NCBI RefSeq assembly: GCF_002252445.1
Contig: NZ_NNRJ01000051.1
Coordinates: 519,163-583,162 of the forward strand
Direction of reading: 5' to 3'
From: Brucella thiophenivorans
GTDB taxonomy: Bacteria > Pseudomonadota > Alphaproteobacteria > Rhizobiales > Rhizobiaceae
Length of the DNA stretch: 64,000 nucleotides
The notes beneath the pieces are model-generated. The model was given only the letters and a program-made list of their open reading frames with translations, was not told the DNA's origin and did no database searches. Below, piece by piece: positions 1 through 9,207 of the stretch (position 1 is its first letter; each line of letters begins with the position of its first letter). Made by a program: the position numbers and the translations under genes.

Positions 1-183
1 GACGCAGGCACGCTGAAGCCCGGTGCGAAGGCTGATCTGGCGATTGTCGATCTGGACGAGCCATGGGTGGTTCGCGAGGATGACTTACATTCCCGCTCAA
101 AGAACAGTTGCTTTGAAGGCGCCCGCTTTCAGGGTCGCGTCAACCGCACTATCGTCGGCGGTAAGACCGTTTATTCAGCTTAG
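1..183 (+). CDS. pyrC: Dihydroorotase (PyrC family), C-terminal end only
   Basis: Only the last 60 residues are present; the frame is open from base 1 and stops at TAG 181-183. The segment GTLKPGAKADLAIVDLD is typical of the small beta domain that closes amidohydrolase-superfamily enzymes, and GRVNRTIVGGKTVY fits the end of a dihydroorotase. This enzyme closes carbamoyl-aspartate to dihydroorotate in pyrimidine synthesis. A dihydroorotase gene just before plsY is also the order I expect in Brucella-like genomes. Because the metal-binding part lies outside the window, an inactive PyrC-like subunit or another amidohydrolase cannot be excluded. Confidence 0.7.
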   Translation, partial: DAGTLKPGAKADLAIVDLDEPWVVREDDLHSRSKNSCFEGARFQGRVNRTIVGGKTVYSA

Positions 184-246
184 CAGTTGCGTAAATTAGC
201 ATCTAGAATAATGCCTTAGGTTTTTTTGGGTGTTCTCAAAAATTTG

Positions 247-281
247 GAAAAGCCGTCTTGCTTTTAGACGGCTTTTCTTCT
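247..281 (+). terminator. Rho-independent terminator hairpin before plsY
   Basis: A 12-bp perfect stem (247-258 with 266-277) has a 7-base loop and is followed by a T-rich run. It lies 64 bases after the dihydroorotase stop and only about 25 bases before the plsY ribosome-binding site. It can end the upstream transcript, but it leaves little room for a plsY promoter behind it. Confidence 0.75.
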
Positions 282-314
282 CAATTGATTAATAAAGAAG
301 ATATGGGGAGTTTC

Positions 315-920
315 ATGGCCGAAGCAGGTCTTTTCAGTCTGGTGTCGCTGGGGGCGCTGATTTTCGGTTATATTCTGGGTTCAATTCCGTTCGGGCTTGT
401 TCTGACACGCCTTGCGGGTTTGGGTGATGTCCGATCAATCGGTTCCGGCAATATCGGCGCTACCAATGTTCTGCGCACCGGCAACAAGAAACTCGCCGCA
501 GCAACCCTTCTTCTCGATGCGCTCAAAGGCACGGTTGCAGTGCTGATTGCATGGCGATTTGGCGAGTATGCAGCAATTGCTGCGGGTTTTGGCGCGTTCA
601 TAGGCCATCTTTTCCCGGTCTGGATCGGCTTTAAGGGTGGCAAAGGCGTTGCAACCTATCTTGGCATTCTGATCGGCCTTGCATGGCCGAGTGCACTGAT
701 TTTCATTGCCGCATGGATCATCACGGCACTCCTTACCCGTTACTCATCGCTTTCAGCACTTGTTGCCAGCCTCATTGTGCCGATTGTGCTTTATATTCGT
801 GGTGATCTGGCGATTGCAGCCTTGTTTGCCATTATGACAGTGATTGTCTTCATCAAACATCACGCCAATATTTCCCGGCTTTTAAGCGGCACCGAAAGCA
901 AGATCGGCAAAAAAGGATGA
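315..920 (+). CDS. plsY: Glycerol-3-phosphate acyltransferase PlsY
   Basis: PlsY moves the acyl group from acyl-phosphate to glycerol-3-phosphate, the first step of phospholipid synthesis at the inner membrane. The 201-residue protein has the family motifs GSIPFGL near the N-terminus, [12 protein letters not shown], and [18 protein letters not shown] in the middle, among about five hydrophobic segments. The start at ATG 315 is preferred because GGGGAG lies four bases upstream of it. ATG 303 is possible but its only purine-rich tract is too close. The stop overlaps the dprA start by four bases (ATGA), so the two are translationally coupled. Confidence 0.93.
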   Translation: MAEAGLFSLVSLGALIFGYILGSIPFGLVLTRLAGLGDVRSIGSGNIGATNVLRTGNKKLAAATLLLDALKGTVAVLIAWRFGEYAAIAAGFGAFIGHLFPVWIGFKGGKGVATYLGILIGLAWPSALIFIAAWIITALLTRYSSLSALVASLIVPIVLYIRGDLAIAALFAIMTVIVFIKHHANISRLLSGTESKIGKKG

Positions 921-2077
921 CAGAGCGCGCGAATTCAAAACATGGAATTCGCCTCTCAGATCGGCAGCGGCTCAACTGGCTGCGTCTCATCCGCACTGAC
1001 AATATCGGATCGGTTACCTTTCGCGATTTAATTTTGTTTTGCGGATCAGCCGCCAATGCCATTGAACGACTGCCAAGCCTCAATATCCGTGGCGGCGGTT
1101 CACGCGCGGTACGCATCCCATCCCTTGAGGATGCCGAGCGCGAACTCGAAGCCATCGAACGGATTGGCGCGCGTCTTGTCGGCATGGGCGAGCCAGATTA
1201 TCCGCAGCAACTGAAAAACTGCGAAGCGCCGCCACCACTTGTCATCATCAAGGGCGATGTCAATGTATTCCGTAAACCTCCTGTAGCCATCGTCGGTTCA
1301 CGCAATGCATCGGTTATTGGCGCACGTTTTACCGAAAAATTAGCACGTGATCTGGGTGATGCCGGTTTTGCGATTGTTTCCGGCCTCGCACGCGGCATTG
1401 ATGCGGCAGCCCATAAGGCCAGCATGGCAAGCGGAACAATTGCAGTTCTTGCAGGCGGTCTCGACCGGCCCTATCCGCCTGAAAACCTTCCGATTTACCG
1501 CGCTATTCCCGAGAATGGCGGTGCGCTTATTACCGAAATGCCTATGGGTGCGGAACCACGCTCCAAAGACTTTCCACGCCGCAACCGCATCATTGCTGGG
1601 CTGTCACTCGGTCTCATCGTCGTTGAAGCGGCAGAGCGTTCTGGCTCGCTGATCAGTGCGCGTATGGCGGGTGAAATAGGCCGCACAGTGTTTGCCGTCC
1701 CCGGTTCGCCACTGGACCCTCGTGCGCGCGGCACCAATGCTCTTTTAAAACAAGGCGCAACGCTGGTGACGAATGCGGATGACGTGGTTGAATCCCTCAC
1801 GCCGTTGATTGGCGGAGATACAATTCGAACCAATACCGATCAGTCTGATCTTCTCAGCCAGTTTGAGGAGCCGCCAGAGTCACGTCACGCCATATCTACC
1901 GATGAACAGCGTGATATTTTGATTGATGCGCTTGGTCCGGTTCCTATCGATGTGGACTCGCTTGTCAGACACACGGGTCTAGAACCAAGCAATGCGCAGT
2001 TGATACTTCTCGAACTTGATCTTGCAGGGAGGCTCCTACGCTATCCGGGCAATCAGGTGGCTCTTATGCCGCAATAA
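917..2077 (+). CDS. dprA: DNA processing protein DprA (Smf)
   Basis: DprA binds single-stranded DNA during natural transformation and helps load RecA. The 386-residue protein has the Rossmann-like DprA core: [49 protein letters not shown] and the closing [12 protein letters not shown]. An N-terminal helical part precedes it, and a C-terminal winged-helix-like part (last 70 residues, [12 protein letters not shown]) follows. It overlaps plsY by four bases. No other competence gene is in the window, so whether it serves transformation here is open. Confidence 0.93.
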   Translation: MTERANSKHGIRLSDRQRLNWLRLIRTDNIGSVTFRDLILFCGSAANAIERLPSLNIRGGGSRAVRIPSLEDAERELEAIERIGARLVGMGEPDYPQQLKNCEAPPPLVIIKGDVNVFRKPPVAIVGSRNASVIGARFTEKLARDLGDAGFAIVSGLARGIDAAAHKASMASGTIAVLAGGLDRPYPPENLPIYRAIPENGGALITEMPMGAEPRSKDFPRRNRIIAGLSLGLIVVEAAERSGSLISARMAGEIGRTVFAVPGSPLDPRARGTNALLKQGATLVTNADDVVESLTPLIGGDTIRTNTDQSDLLSQFEEPPESRHAISTDEQRDILIDALGPVPIDVDSLVRHTGLEPSNAQLILLELDLAGRLLRYPGNQVALMPQ

Positions 2078-2084
2078 ACTAATT

Positions 2085-2151
2085 CAAGCATTTGCAGCAA
2101 AACTGCGTGAGCTTTTTTGCGCGGGATAATGCGATAAAACGCTCTAGGCTC
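2085..2151 (+). repeat. Dispersed extragenic repeat, A family (diverged copy)
   Basis: The stretch reads AGCATTTGCAGCAAAACTGC, then a copy of GCGTGAGCTTTT and GATAATGCG. It matches the copies at 38811-38911 and 61871-61922 over about 65 bases. GCATT and AATGC at its ends enclose an inner AAAA/TTTT pairing, so it can fold into one hairpin. It begins seven bases after the dprA stop codon. Confidence 0.7.
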
Positions 2152-2411
2152 TGTGGGGATTTTGTTTCAGGGCGCGACGTGCCACGGATTTCGTTCCTGA
2201 ACAGGAGAGCAGGTCGGCGTGTTGTGTATCTCAACAATGGCAGTTCGACGCATTCAGGGGAAAACCCGCCACAGCCTGAAGGGATATGATGAAAATACCC
2301 CAGCTTTGCGTCGCAAAATCTTGATAGAGAACGCCTCCACCCTCGGCTTTGCTCCTAAACCTGTGCAATTTTCATCCTTTCTACGCTCCAAAACCAACAG
2401 ACCCTAAATTA

Positions 2412-2546
2412 TTATTTTACATTTTCGCGAATACGGCGACCGTCCCGCGCTTCCTGCAAGGCCATATCCATCATATAGACGAGCATCTGCTGGTCAGTCT
2501 TTTTTGCCATAAGAATGAGTTCTTCAAGCATCTGCTCAATATACAT
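2412..2546 (-). CDS. Small hypothetical protein, 44 residues
   Basis: Not recognised. ATG 2546 is preceded by GGGAG with a six-base gap, a good ribosome-binding site. The protein is highly charged and methionine-rich (MYIEQMLEEL at the N-terminus, QEARDGRRIRENVK at the C-terminus) and is probably helical throughout. It has no signal peptide or membrane segment. It lies alone in the 858-base gap between dprA and topA, opposite to both, so it is not a shadow of a larger gene. Only the start site and composition support it; conservation in related genomes was not tested. Confidence 0.5.
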   Translation of the reverse strand: MYIEQMLEELILMAKKTDQQMLVYMMDMALQEARDGRRIRENVK

Positions 2547-2935
2547 CAGTATCTCCCGGTGGGTTGCTACCCGTTGAACCATTCTTGCCCCCAAGATCGT
2601 TCGATTGCCTGCGTCTGAAAGTCACCCTTCTGGCCATGAGACGCCGTGCACTCTTTCGAACGCACAAAGGGCGCTCAATTTTTTGAATCGATAGATCGTG
2701 CTTTACAAAAACTAACTATAATTTTTTAGCGTCGATGCCCCAAGCCCATTGGATATAACTCAGCCAAATACTACCATGTGGTTTATAATTAACAACAGCA
2801 ATCTTTAGTTGTATTTGTCGATTTTTCGCTCCGTGCTCTTGACCAAACGCAAACCGCTGTTCATGTGAAAGGCAAATATTTGAACGCGATAGAGGGACAT
2901 CTTTCCCGTAATCATTGCGAATCTGGGCAGTTATA
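2547..2935. other. Non-coding stretch before topA
   Basis: This 389-base AT-rich region must hold the topA promoter and, on the other strand, the promoter of the 44-residue gene. TTGACC (at about 2840) is a possible -35 element for topA, but no convincing -10 stands 17 bases later. Minus-strand frames through it lack a good start and composition and were not called. Confidence 0.4.
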
Positions 2936-5590
2936 ATGAACGTGGTCGTTGTCGAATCGCCTGCAAAGGCTAAAACCATCAATAAATATCTTGGCTCGAA
3001 CTATACAGTTCTGGCCTCGTTTGGTCATGTGCGAGATCTGCCAGCTAAGGATGGCTCCGTTCGTCCTGATGAAGATTTTGCCATGTCATGGGAAGTTGAC
3101 AGCAATTCTTCCAAGCGTCTGGCAGATATTGTCAAAGCTCTGAAAGACAGCGATGCATTGTTTCTCGCAACCGACCCTGATCGCGAAGGCGAAGCCATTT
3201 CGTGGCATGTGCTGGAAGTTCTGAACCAAAAGAAGGTGCTCAAGGGTAAAACCGTCAAGCGCGTCGCATTCAACGCAATCACCAAGAAAGCCGTTCTGGA
3301 TGCCATCGCCAACCCGCGCGATATCGATGAACCGTTGGTCGATGCTTATCTGGCCCGGCGTGCACTCGATTATCTGGTCGGCTTCAATCTTTCGCCAGTG
3401 CTTTGGCGCAAGCTGCCGGGTGCGCGTTCTGCGGGACGTGTACAATCTGTGGCGCTGCGCCTCGTCTGTGATCGCGAGTCTGAGATCGAACGCTTCATTC
3501 GAGAAGAATACTGGAATGTTGCTGCACTTTTAAAAACACCGCGCAACGATGCTTTTACGGCTCGTCTGACTGCGGTTGATGGAAAAAAGCTTGGTAAGCT
3601 CGACATCAAGAATGAAGAGCAGGCCACGGCCATCCGCACCATGTTGGAAGGCGCAAGTTTCAAGGCTGTTGCCGTTGAGGCCAAGCCAACCAAGCGCAAT
3701 CCTGGCCCTCCATTCACCACCTCAACGCTGCAGCAGGCTGCATCCGGACAGCTCGGTTTTTCGGCTTCGCGCACCATGCAGGTTGCGCAGCGTCTGTATG
3801 AAGGCGTTGATATCGGCGGCGAAACTGCCGGTCTGATCACCTATATGCGTACCGATGGTGTGCAGATTGCGCCTGAAGCCATTCAAGCTGCGCGTGAAGC
3901 AATTGGCGGCACGTTCGGTGCGAAATATGTGCCGGAAAAGCCGCGCTATTATTCCAGCAAGGCGAAGAATGCACAGGAAGCGCACGAAGCAATCCGCCCG
4001 ACGGATTTCTCGCGTCATCCAAAAGAAGTGCGTCGCTATCTTGATGAAGATCAGGCGCGTCTTTACGAACTGATCTGGAAGCGCACCATCGCCAGTCAGA
4101 TGCAAGCTGCTGATATTGAGCGTACGACAGCTGATATCGAAGCAACGAATGGTTCGCGTTTGGCAATGCTGCGTGCCAATGGCTCGGTAACGAAATTTGA
4201 CGGCTTCCTCGCTGCATATGTCGATCATCGCGAAGAAGAAGATGAGGACGAAGACAGCGCAAAGCTGCCGGAAATTCGTTCTGGCGAAACAATTGGCCGC
4301 GAAAAAATCGATGCCACACAGCATTCGACAGAGCCGCCGCCACGTTATTCTGAAGCTTCTCTCATCAAGAAGATGGAAGAGTTAGGCATTGGCCGTCCAT
4401 CGACTTATGCCGCGACACTCGCAACGCTCCGCGATCGCGAATACATCACCATCGACAAGCGCAAGTTGACGCCAGACCCGAAAGGTCGTTTGGTAACGTC
4501 GTTCCTTGAAAGCTTCTTCAAACGCTATGTGGAATACGATTTCACCGCTGATCTGGAAGAAAAGCTTGATCTTATTTCCGATGGCAAACTGCTGTGGAAA
4601 GACGTTTTGCGCGATTTCTGGCGCGATTTCTCCGGCTCCATTGATGACGTCAAGGAGTTGCGCGTTACCAATGTTCTTGATGCACTGAATGAAGAGCTTG
4701 CACCGCTCGCGTTTCCTGATCGTGGCGATGGGAGCGATCCACGCTCGTGCCCGACTTGCGGCACCGGCCAGCTTTCGCTGAAGCTCGGCAAATATGGTGC
4801 ATTTGTTGGTTGCTCCAACTATCCTGAATGCAAATTCACCCGTCAGCTTGGCGGTGAAGGCAATGGCGAGGCGGCAGCTTCCGATGAGCCGAAGTCGCTT
4901 GGCAAAGATCCGTTCACGGCGGAAGAGATCACCGCTCGCACCGGTCGCTTTGGCCCCTATATTCAGCGTGGCGAAGGCAAGGAGGCCAAGCGCGCCAGCC
5001 TGCCAAAGGGTTGGTCACTTGATACGGTTGATCATGAAAAGGCAGTTGCGCTTCTGTCACTGCCACGTGATGTTGGACAGCATCCTGAAACCGGCAAGAT
5101 GATTTCGGCAGGCATTGGGCGCTATGGGCCTTATGTCAGCCATGACGGCACCTTCGCCAATCTCGAAAATGCCGAAGAGGTATTTTCGGTTGGTCTTAAT
5201 CGCGCCGTTGCTGTTCTTGCAGACAAGCAATCCAAAGGCCCCGGTCGTGGCCGCGCAACCCCTGCCGCACTTGCAACACTTGGCGACCACCCCGAGGGCG
5301 GGTCGATCACCGTGCGCGATGGTCGTTATGGTCCATATGTGAATTGGGGCAAGGTCAACGCCACGCTTCCAAAGGGCAAAGAACCAGCCAGTGTGACGAT
5401 GGAAGAAGCGCTCGCCTTAATTGCCGCCAAAGCTGGCAGCACCAAAACCAAGAAGGCCCCTGCTCGCAAGTCCGCCGCTAAGTCCGCAGACGGCGAGAAG
5501 AAAGCCGCGCCGAAAAAGGCTGCCGCTAAGAAGCCAGCAGCAAAGAAAACAGCCGCTTCCAAAGCAAAAGCGAAGCCGGCAGAGGAGTAA
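2936..5590 (+). CDS. topA: DNA topoisomerase I (type IA)
   Basis: TopA relaxes negative supercoils by cutting one strand through a tyrosine. In the 884-residue protein, the TOPRIM domain opens with VVVESPAKAKTI and carries DPDREGEAISWH. The catalytic tyrosine is Y303 in LITYMRTDG. A single C4 zinc finger uses C605, C608, C626 and C632, fewer than the three of E. coli. Three C-terminal repeats with the pattern GRYGPYV follow, and the tail is rich in Lys and Ala (about 50 residues), likely for DNA or RNA polymerase contact. ATG 2936 is chosen because MNVVVVESPAKAKT is the normal family start. rnr follows after three bases. Confidence 0.97.
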   Translation: MNVVVVESPAKAKTINKYLGSNYTVLASFGHVRDLPAKDGSVRPDEDFAMSWEVDSNSSKRLADIVKALKDSDALFLATDPDREGEAISWHVLEVLNQKKVLKGKTVKRVAFNAITKKAVLDAIANPRDIDEPLVDAYLARRALDYLVGFNLSPVLWRKLPGARSAGRVQSVALRLVCDRESEIERFIREEYWNVAALLKTPRNDAFTARLTAVDGKKLGKLDIKNEEQATAIRTMLEGASFKAVAVEAKPTKRNPGPPFTTSTLQQAASGQLGFSASRTMQVAQRLYEGVDIGGETAGLITYMRTDGVQIAPEAIQAAREAIGGTFGAKYVPEKPRYYSSKAKNAQEAHEAIRPTDFSRHPKEVRRYLDEDQARLYELIWKRTIASQMQAADIERTTADIEATNGSRLAMLRANGSVTKFDGFLAAYVDHREEEDEDEDSAKLPEIRSGETIGREKIDATQHSTEPPPRYSEASLIKKMEELGIGRPSTYAATLATLRDREYITIDKRKLTPDPKGRLVTSFLESFFKRYVEYDFTADLEEKLDLISDGKLLWKDVLRDFWRDFSGSIDDVKELRVTNVLDALNEELAPLAFPDRGDGSDPRSCPTCGTGQLSLKLGKYGAFVGCSNYPECKFTRQLGGEGNGEAAASDEPKSLGKDPFTAEEITARTGRFGPYIQRGEGKEAKRASLPKGWSLDTVDHEKAVALLSLPRDVGQHPETGKMISAGIGRYGPYVSHDGTFANLENAEEVFSVGLNRAVAVLADKQSKGPGRGRATPAALATLGDHPEGGSITVRDGRYGPYVNWGKVNATLPKGKEPASVTMEEALALIAAKAGSTKTKKAPARKSAAKSADGEKKAAPKKAAAKKPAAKKTAASKAKAKPAEE

Positions 5591-5593
5591 GAA

Positions 5594-7960
5594 TTGGCAC
5601 GCCGTTTCCCCAAACCCGATACCGGACGATCCGCACGGACCGAACGGCGTGCAGCTACTGCAAAACTCAACGAGGCAAAGACCGCTGATCCGATTGCCTA
5701 TTTGCCGACGCGTCAGGAAGTTCTCAAATTCATTGAGGAAAATCCGGACCGTGCAGGCAAGCGTGAGCTTGCCAAAGCCTTCAACATCAAGGGCGATGCG
5801 CGCGTCTATCTTAAAGACCTGCTGCGTGAATTGGCAGACGAGGGATTGCTGGAAAAGCGCGACCGTCGCCTGTCACGTCCTGGCTCATTGCCGCCAATTG
5901 CCAGTTTGATCATAACAGGTCGCGATAAAGAAGGCGGCCTCGTTTCCAGCCCAGTCGATTGGGACGAGGCGGAATATGGCAAACCGCCTGTTGTTCTGAT
6001 TCATCGCACACGCTTGAACAAAACATCCGATGGTCCAGTTGTGGGCGTCGGCGATCGCGTATTGGCGAAAATTTTCCGCAGCAAAGAGCATGACGGCCCA
6101 GAATACTCAGCGCGTGTCATCAAGGTTCTTGAGCAAAACAACAATGCAGTGCTGGGCGTTTTGCGCAAACTGAGCAATGGGGACTGGCGGCTTGAGCCGG
6201 TCAATCGCAAGCAGCCAGAAGTACAGCTTGACCCACAATCGCTGTTAGATGCGAAAAGTGGCGATCTTGTCGAAGTGGAACTTCTGTCGTCGCGCCGCTA
6301 TGGTCTGCCATCTGGCAAAGTACGTCAGGTCGTTGGTTCCGTAGACAGTGAAAAAGCGCTGTCGATGATCGCTATTCATGAGCATGAAATTCCCCACATC
6401 TTCCCTGAGGAAGTCCTGCGTGAAGCAGCGGATGCAAGGCCCGCTACACTTGACGGGCGAGAAGACTGGCGCGAAATGCCTCTGCTCACCATCGACCCAG
6501 CAGATGCAAAAGACCACGATGATGCGGTTTATGCAGAACCGGATACCGATCCCAAAAATCTCGGCGGCTTTGTCGTTGTCGTAGCGATTGCCGATGTTGC
6601 TGCATATATTCGCCCCAACTCTGCCCTTGATCGCGAAGCCTTAAAGCGCGGCAATTCGGTCTATTTCCCTGATCGCGTAGTGCCTATGCTGCCGGAACGC
6701 ATCTCAAACGATCTGTGTTCATTGCGTGAACTGGAAGACCGCCCAGCGCTTGCTGTTCGTATGGTGTTTGACGCAAACGGTCATAAGAAGTCGCACAAGT
6801 TCCATCGCATACTGATGCGCTCACACGCTAAGCTTTCCTATCAGCAGGCACAGGCGGCGATTGACGGCGCAACCGACGAGAAGACTGCGCCGATCCTCGA
6901 CACCATCCTGAAGCCGCTTTGGGCTGCCTATGCAGCGCTCAAACGCGGACGTGATGCACGCGAACCGCTTGAACTTGATCTGCCGGAAAAGAAAATTATT
7001 CTGGCTGCTGATGGCAAGGTCGACAAGGTTATCGTGCCGGAACGTCTGGACGCGCATAAGCTTATCGAAGAGTGTATGATACAGGCCAACGTGGCAGCGG
7101 CCGAAGTGCTTGAAGCGCATCGCCAACCGCTGATTTTCCGCATTCACGATGAACCGGCACTCGCCAAGCAAGAATCCTTGCGTGAATTTTTGCGCACGCT
7201 TGAAATTAATCTTGCCAAAGGCGTTGCTCTCAAGCCCAGCCAGTTCAACCGTATTCTTGAAGCCGTTGACGGAACAGATCATCAGGATCTGGTCAATCAG
7301 GTTGTGTTACGCACGCAGAGTCAAGCTATTTATAGCCCTGATAATATTGGCCATTTTGGCCTGCATTTGCACAAGTATGCCCATTTCACCTCGCCAATCC
7401 GTCGTTATGCCGATCTGATCGTGCATCGCGCATTGGTGAAGGCGCTCGGACTTGGCAAGGATGGCCTGACCACCGACGAAGAAGCGCAGCTTGTAGAAAC
7501 AGCAGCACTTATTTCCTCAACCGAACGCCGCGCAATGCTGGCTGAACGCGAAACAGTTGACCGCCTGATTGCACATTTCCTCGCAGCTCATCTCGGCGAC
7601 GAGTATGAGGGCCGTGTTACGGGCGTTACGAGAGCCGGACTTTTCGTGTCTCTTGCGACATATGGCGCAGACGGACTTGTCCCCATTTCAACTTTGGGCA
7701 ATGAATACTATCTGTATGATGAAGCAAACCACGCACTCGCTGGTGAAAGAAGCGGAAAAGGCTTCCGCCTCGGCGATAGCGTTACGGTGAAGCTGGTGGA
7801 AGCGCTCCCTGTCGCGGGTGCACTTCGTTTTGAGATGGTTTCGGAACCGCACTCCCTGCCGATGTCGACGCGTTCGCATCATAAGGCAACCAAGGGAATG
7901 CGCGGGCGCGCAGGAAAGCCAGCAGGCGTTTCACGCTCAAAAAGAAAAGGTCGCAAATGA
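5594..7960 (+). CDS. rnr: Ribonuclease R
   Basis: RNase R is a 3'-5' processive exoribonuclease that degrades structured RNA. The 788-residue protein has an N-terminal winged helix (about residues 45-95), cold-shock-like domains, the RNB catalytic domain, and a C-terminal S1 domain (about 660-745). The acidic metal cluster of the RNB domain is DPADAKDHDD at 301-310. A basic tail (SRSKRKGRK) ends the protein. Translation starts at TTG 5594: GAGGAG at 5582-5587, inside the end of topA, is six bases upstream, and no ATG lies near. It probably forms an operon with topA and the following DUF983 gene. Confidence 0.94.
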   Translation: MARRFPKPDTGRSARTERRAATAKLNEAKTADPIAYLPTRQEVLKFIEENPDRAGKRELAKAFNIKGDARVYLKDLLRELADEGLLEKRDRRLSRPGSLPPIASLIITGRDKEGGLVSSPVDWDEAEYGKPPVVLIHRTRLNKTSDGPVVGVGDRVLAKIFRSKEHDGPEYSARVIKVLEQNNNAVLGVLRKLSNGDWRLEPVNRKQPEVQLDPQSLLDAKSGDLVEVELLSSRRYGLPSGKVRQVVGSVDSEKALSMIAIHEHEIPHIFPEEVLREAADARPATLDGREDWREMPLLTIDPADAKDHDDAVYAEPDTDPKNLGGFVVVVAIADVAAYIRPNSALDREALKRGNSVYFPDRVVPMLPERISNDLCSLRELEDRPALAVRMVFDANGHKKSHKFHRILMRSHAKLSYQQAQAAIDGATDEKTAPILDTILKPLWAAYAALKRGRDAREPLELDLPEKKIILAADGKVDKVIVPERLDAHKLIEECMIQANVAAAEVLEAHRQPLIFRIHDEPALAKQESLREFLRTLEINLAKGVALKPSQFNRILEAVDGTDHQDLVNQVVLRTQSQAIYSPDNIGHFGLHLHKYAHFTSPIRRYADLIVHRALVKALGLGKDGLTTDEEAQLVETAALISSTERRAMLAERETVDRLIAHFLAAHLGDEYEGRVTGVTRAGLFVSLATYGADGLVPISTLGNEYYLYDEANHALAGERSGKGFRLGDSVTVKLVEALPVAGALRFEMVSEPHSLPMSTRSHHKATKGMRGRAGKPAGVSRSKRKGRK

Positions 7961-8421
7961 GTACGTTAGAGGCCAGTTCAACAGATAATCACGTACAGGT
8001 TTTCGGTGGCGAAAACCCGAAAGCCGCACGTCCAAGCCGTGATTTGAAGCAGGCGCTATGGCGAGGCTTCAAGTGCCGCTGCCCCCATTGCGGCGAAGGC
8101 AAGCTGTTTCGCGCTTTTGTGAAGCCAGTCGATCATTGCTCCGTTTGCGGTGAGGATTATACCGAACAGCGCGCCGATGATCTGCCTGCCTATCTGACAA
8201 TCCTGATAGTCGGCCATATTGTCGTTGCCGCTTTCATGGGTGTGGAATCCACCACCAACCTTTCGCTGCTGGCTCATATGGCAATATGGGGTCCGATGAT
8301 CGTTGTGATGTCTCTGCTCCTGTTGCAGCCGGTCAAAGGTGCTACCATCGGGTTGCAATGGGCCTTGTTCATGCATGGGTTTGGTGGTCAGGGCGAAGGC
8401 GAATATAGCGACGTCACATAA
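7957..8421 (+). CDS. DUF983 membrane protein
   Basis: The 154-residue protein belongs to the DUF983 family, whose function is unknown. A cytoplasmic N-terminal part carries two CxxC pairs (CPHCGEG and CSVCGED), which look like a small zinc ribbon. Two or three hydrophobic segments follow (starting YLTILIVGHIVVAAF). The start overlaps the rnr stop by four bases (ATGA), so it belongs to the topA-rnr transcript. In alphaproteobacteria this gene is often found behind rnr; the reason is not known. Confidence 0.88.
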   Translation: MSTLEASSTDNHVQVFGGENPKAARPSRDLKQALWRGFKCRCPHCGEGKLFRAFVKPVDHCSVCGEDYTEQRADDLPAYLTILIVGHIVVAAFMGVESTTNLSLLAHMAIWGPMIVVMSLLLLQPVKGATIGLQWALFMHGFGGQGEGEYSDVT

Positions 8422-8435
8422 CAAGCGGTTCTGGC

Positions 8436-9203
8436 GTGACATCTCCCACCCCTTCCGAACCAGCATTAGTAAAGCCAGTGTTGCGGCCACGCGATGCCGC
8501 ATCTTTGCTGCTAATTGACCGCACTGGCCCCACGCCGCGCATTCTTATGGGCCGACGTCACCCCAGTCTGGTTTTTATGCCGGGAAAATTCGTTTTCCCC
8601 GGCGGCAGAGCCGACGCAGGCGATGGCGCAATCACTGCTGCAAGCGAATTGAGCGTGGATGACACGCAGAAACTGCTTTCGGGCATGGGCGCACGCGCAT
8701 CGCTACGCCGCGCACGTGCGCTTGGGCTTTGCGCCATCCGCGAAACCTTTGAGGAAACGGGATTGCGGGTTGCCCGTCCCTCATCTGATAAAATTCTTTC
8801 TGGTAAACAACTGTCATCAGGCAACATAATAATGCCTGATAATAGAGATTGGTGTGCATTCCTCGAACGTGGCGTATTGCCTGCACTTGGCGATCTGCGC
8901 TATTTCGCCCGGGCTGTGACACCGCCAGGAAATGTTCGCCGATTTGATACGCGGTTTTTCATCGCGTTTCGGGACAGCTTACCGGGACTTGAAAGCTCGA
9001 CACTTGTCCCGAGTGGAGAATTACAGGATTTGGATTGGGTCGCCTTTGATGATGTTGACAGGCTCGACGTTGCCCGTATTACGCAAGCCATTTTGAAGGA
9101 AGCGCGAGTGCTGCTCTCGGAAAACCTGTTTGACCTGCCCGCCACGCTACCTGTGGCGCAATACAGCAAGCGGCATGGCCGCTTTGTGCGTGAAGTGATC
9201 TGA
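8436..9203 (+). CDS. Nudix hydrolase
   Basis: A 255-residue Nudix-family pyrophosphohydrolase. The Nudix box is recognisable with a long insertion between its glycine part (FPGGRADAGD) and the helix with catalytic glutamates (CAIRETFEETGL). This layout resembles the NUDT7/NUDT19 type, which acts on CoA derivatives, but the substrate cannot be read from sequence. Translation starts at GTG 8436, 15 bases after the DUF983 gene, and the next gene starts four bases after its stop, so co-transcription is likely. Confidence 0.88.
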   Translation: MTSPTPSEPALVKPVLRPRDAASLLLIDRTGPTPRILMGRRHPSLVFMPGKFVFPGGRADAGDGAITAASELSVDDTQKLLSGMGARASLRRARALGLCAIRETFEETGLRVARPSSDKILSGKQLSSGNIIMPDNRDWCAFLERGVLPALGDLRYFARAVTPPGNVRRFDTRFFIAFRDSLPGLESSTLVPSGELQDLDWVAFDDVDRLDVARITQAILKEARVLLSENLFDLPATLPVAQYSKRHGRFVREVI

Positions 9204-9207
9204 CCTC

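Noticed and set aside
2716..2982. 88-residue minus-strand frame overlapping the start of topA
   Set aside because: It begins inside the topA coding region, has no internal start with a ribosome-binding site, and most of it covers the likely topA promoter.
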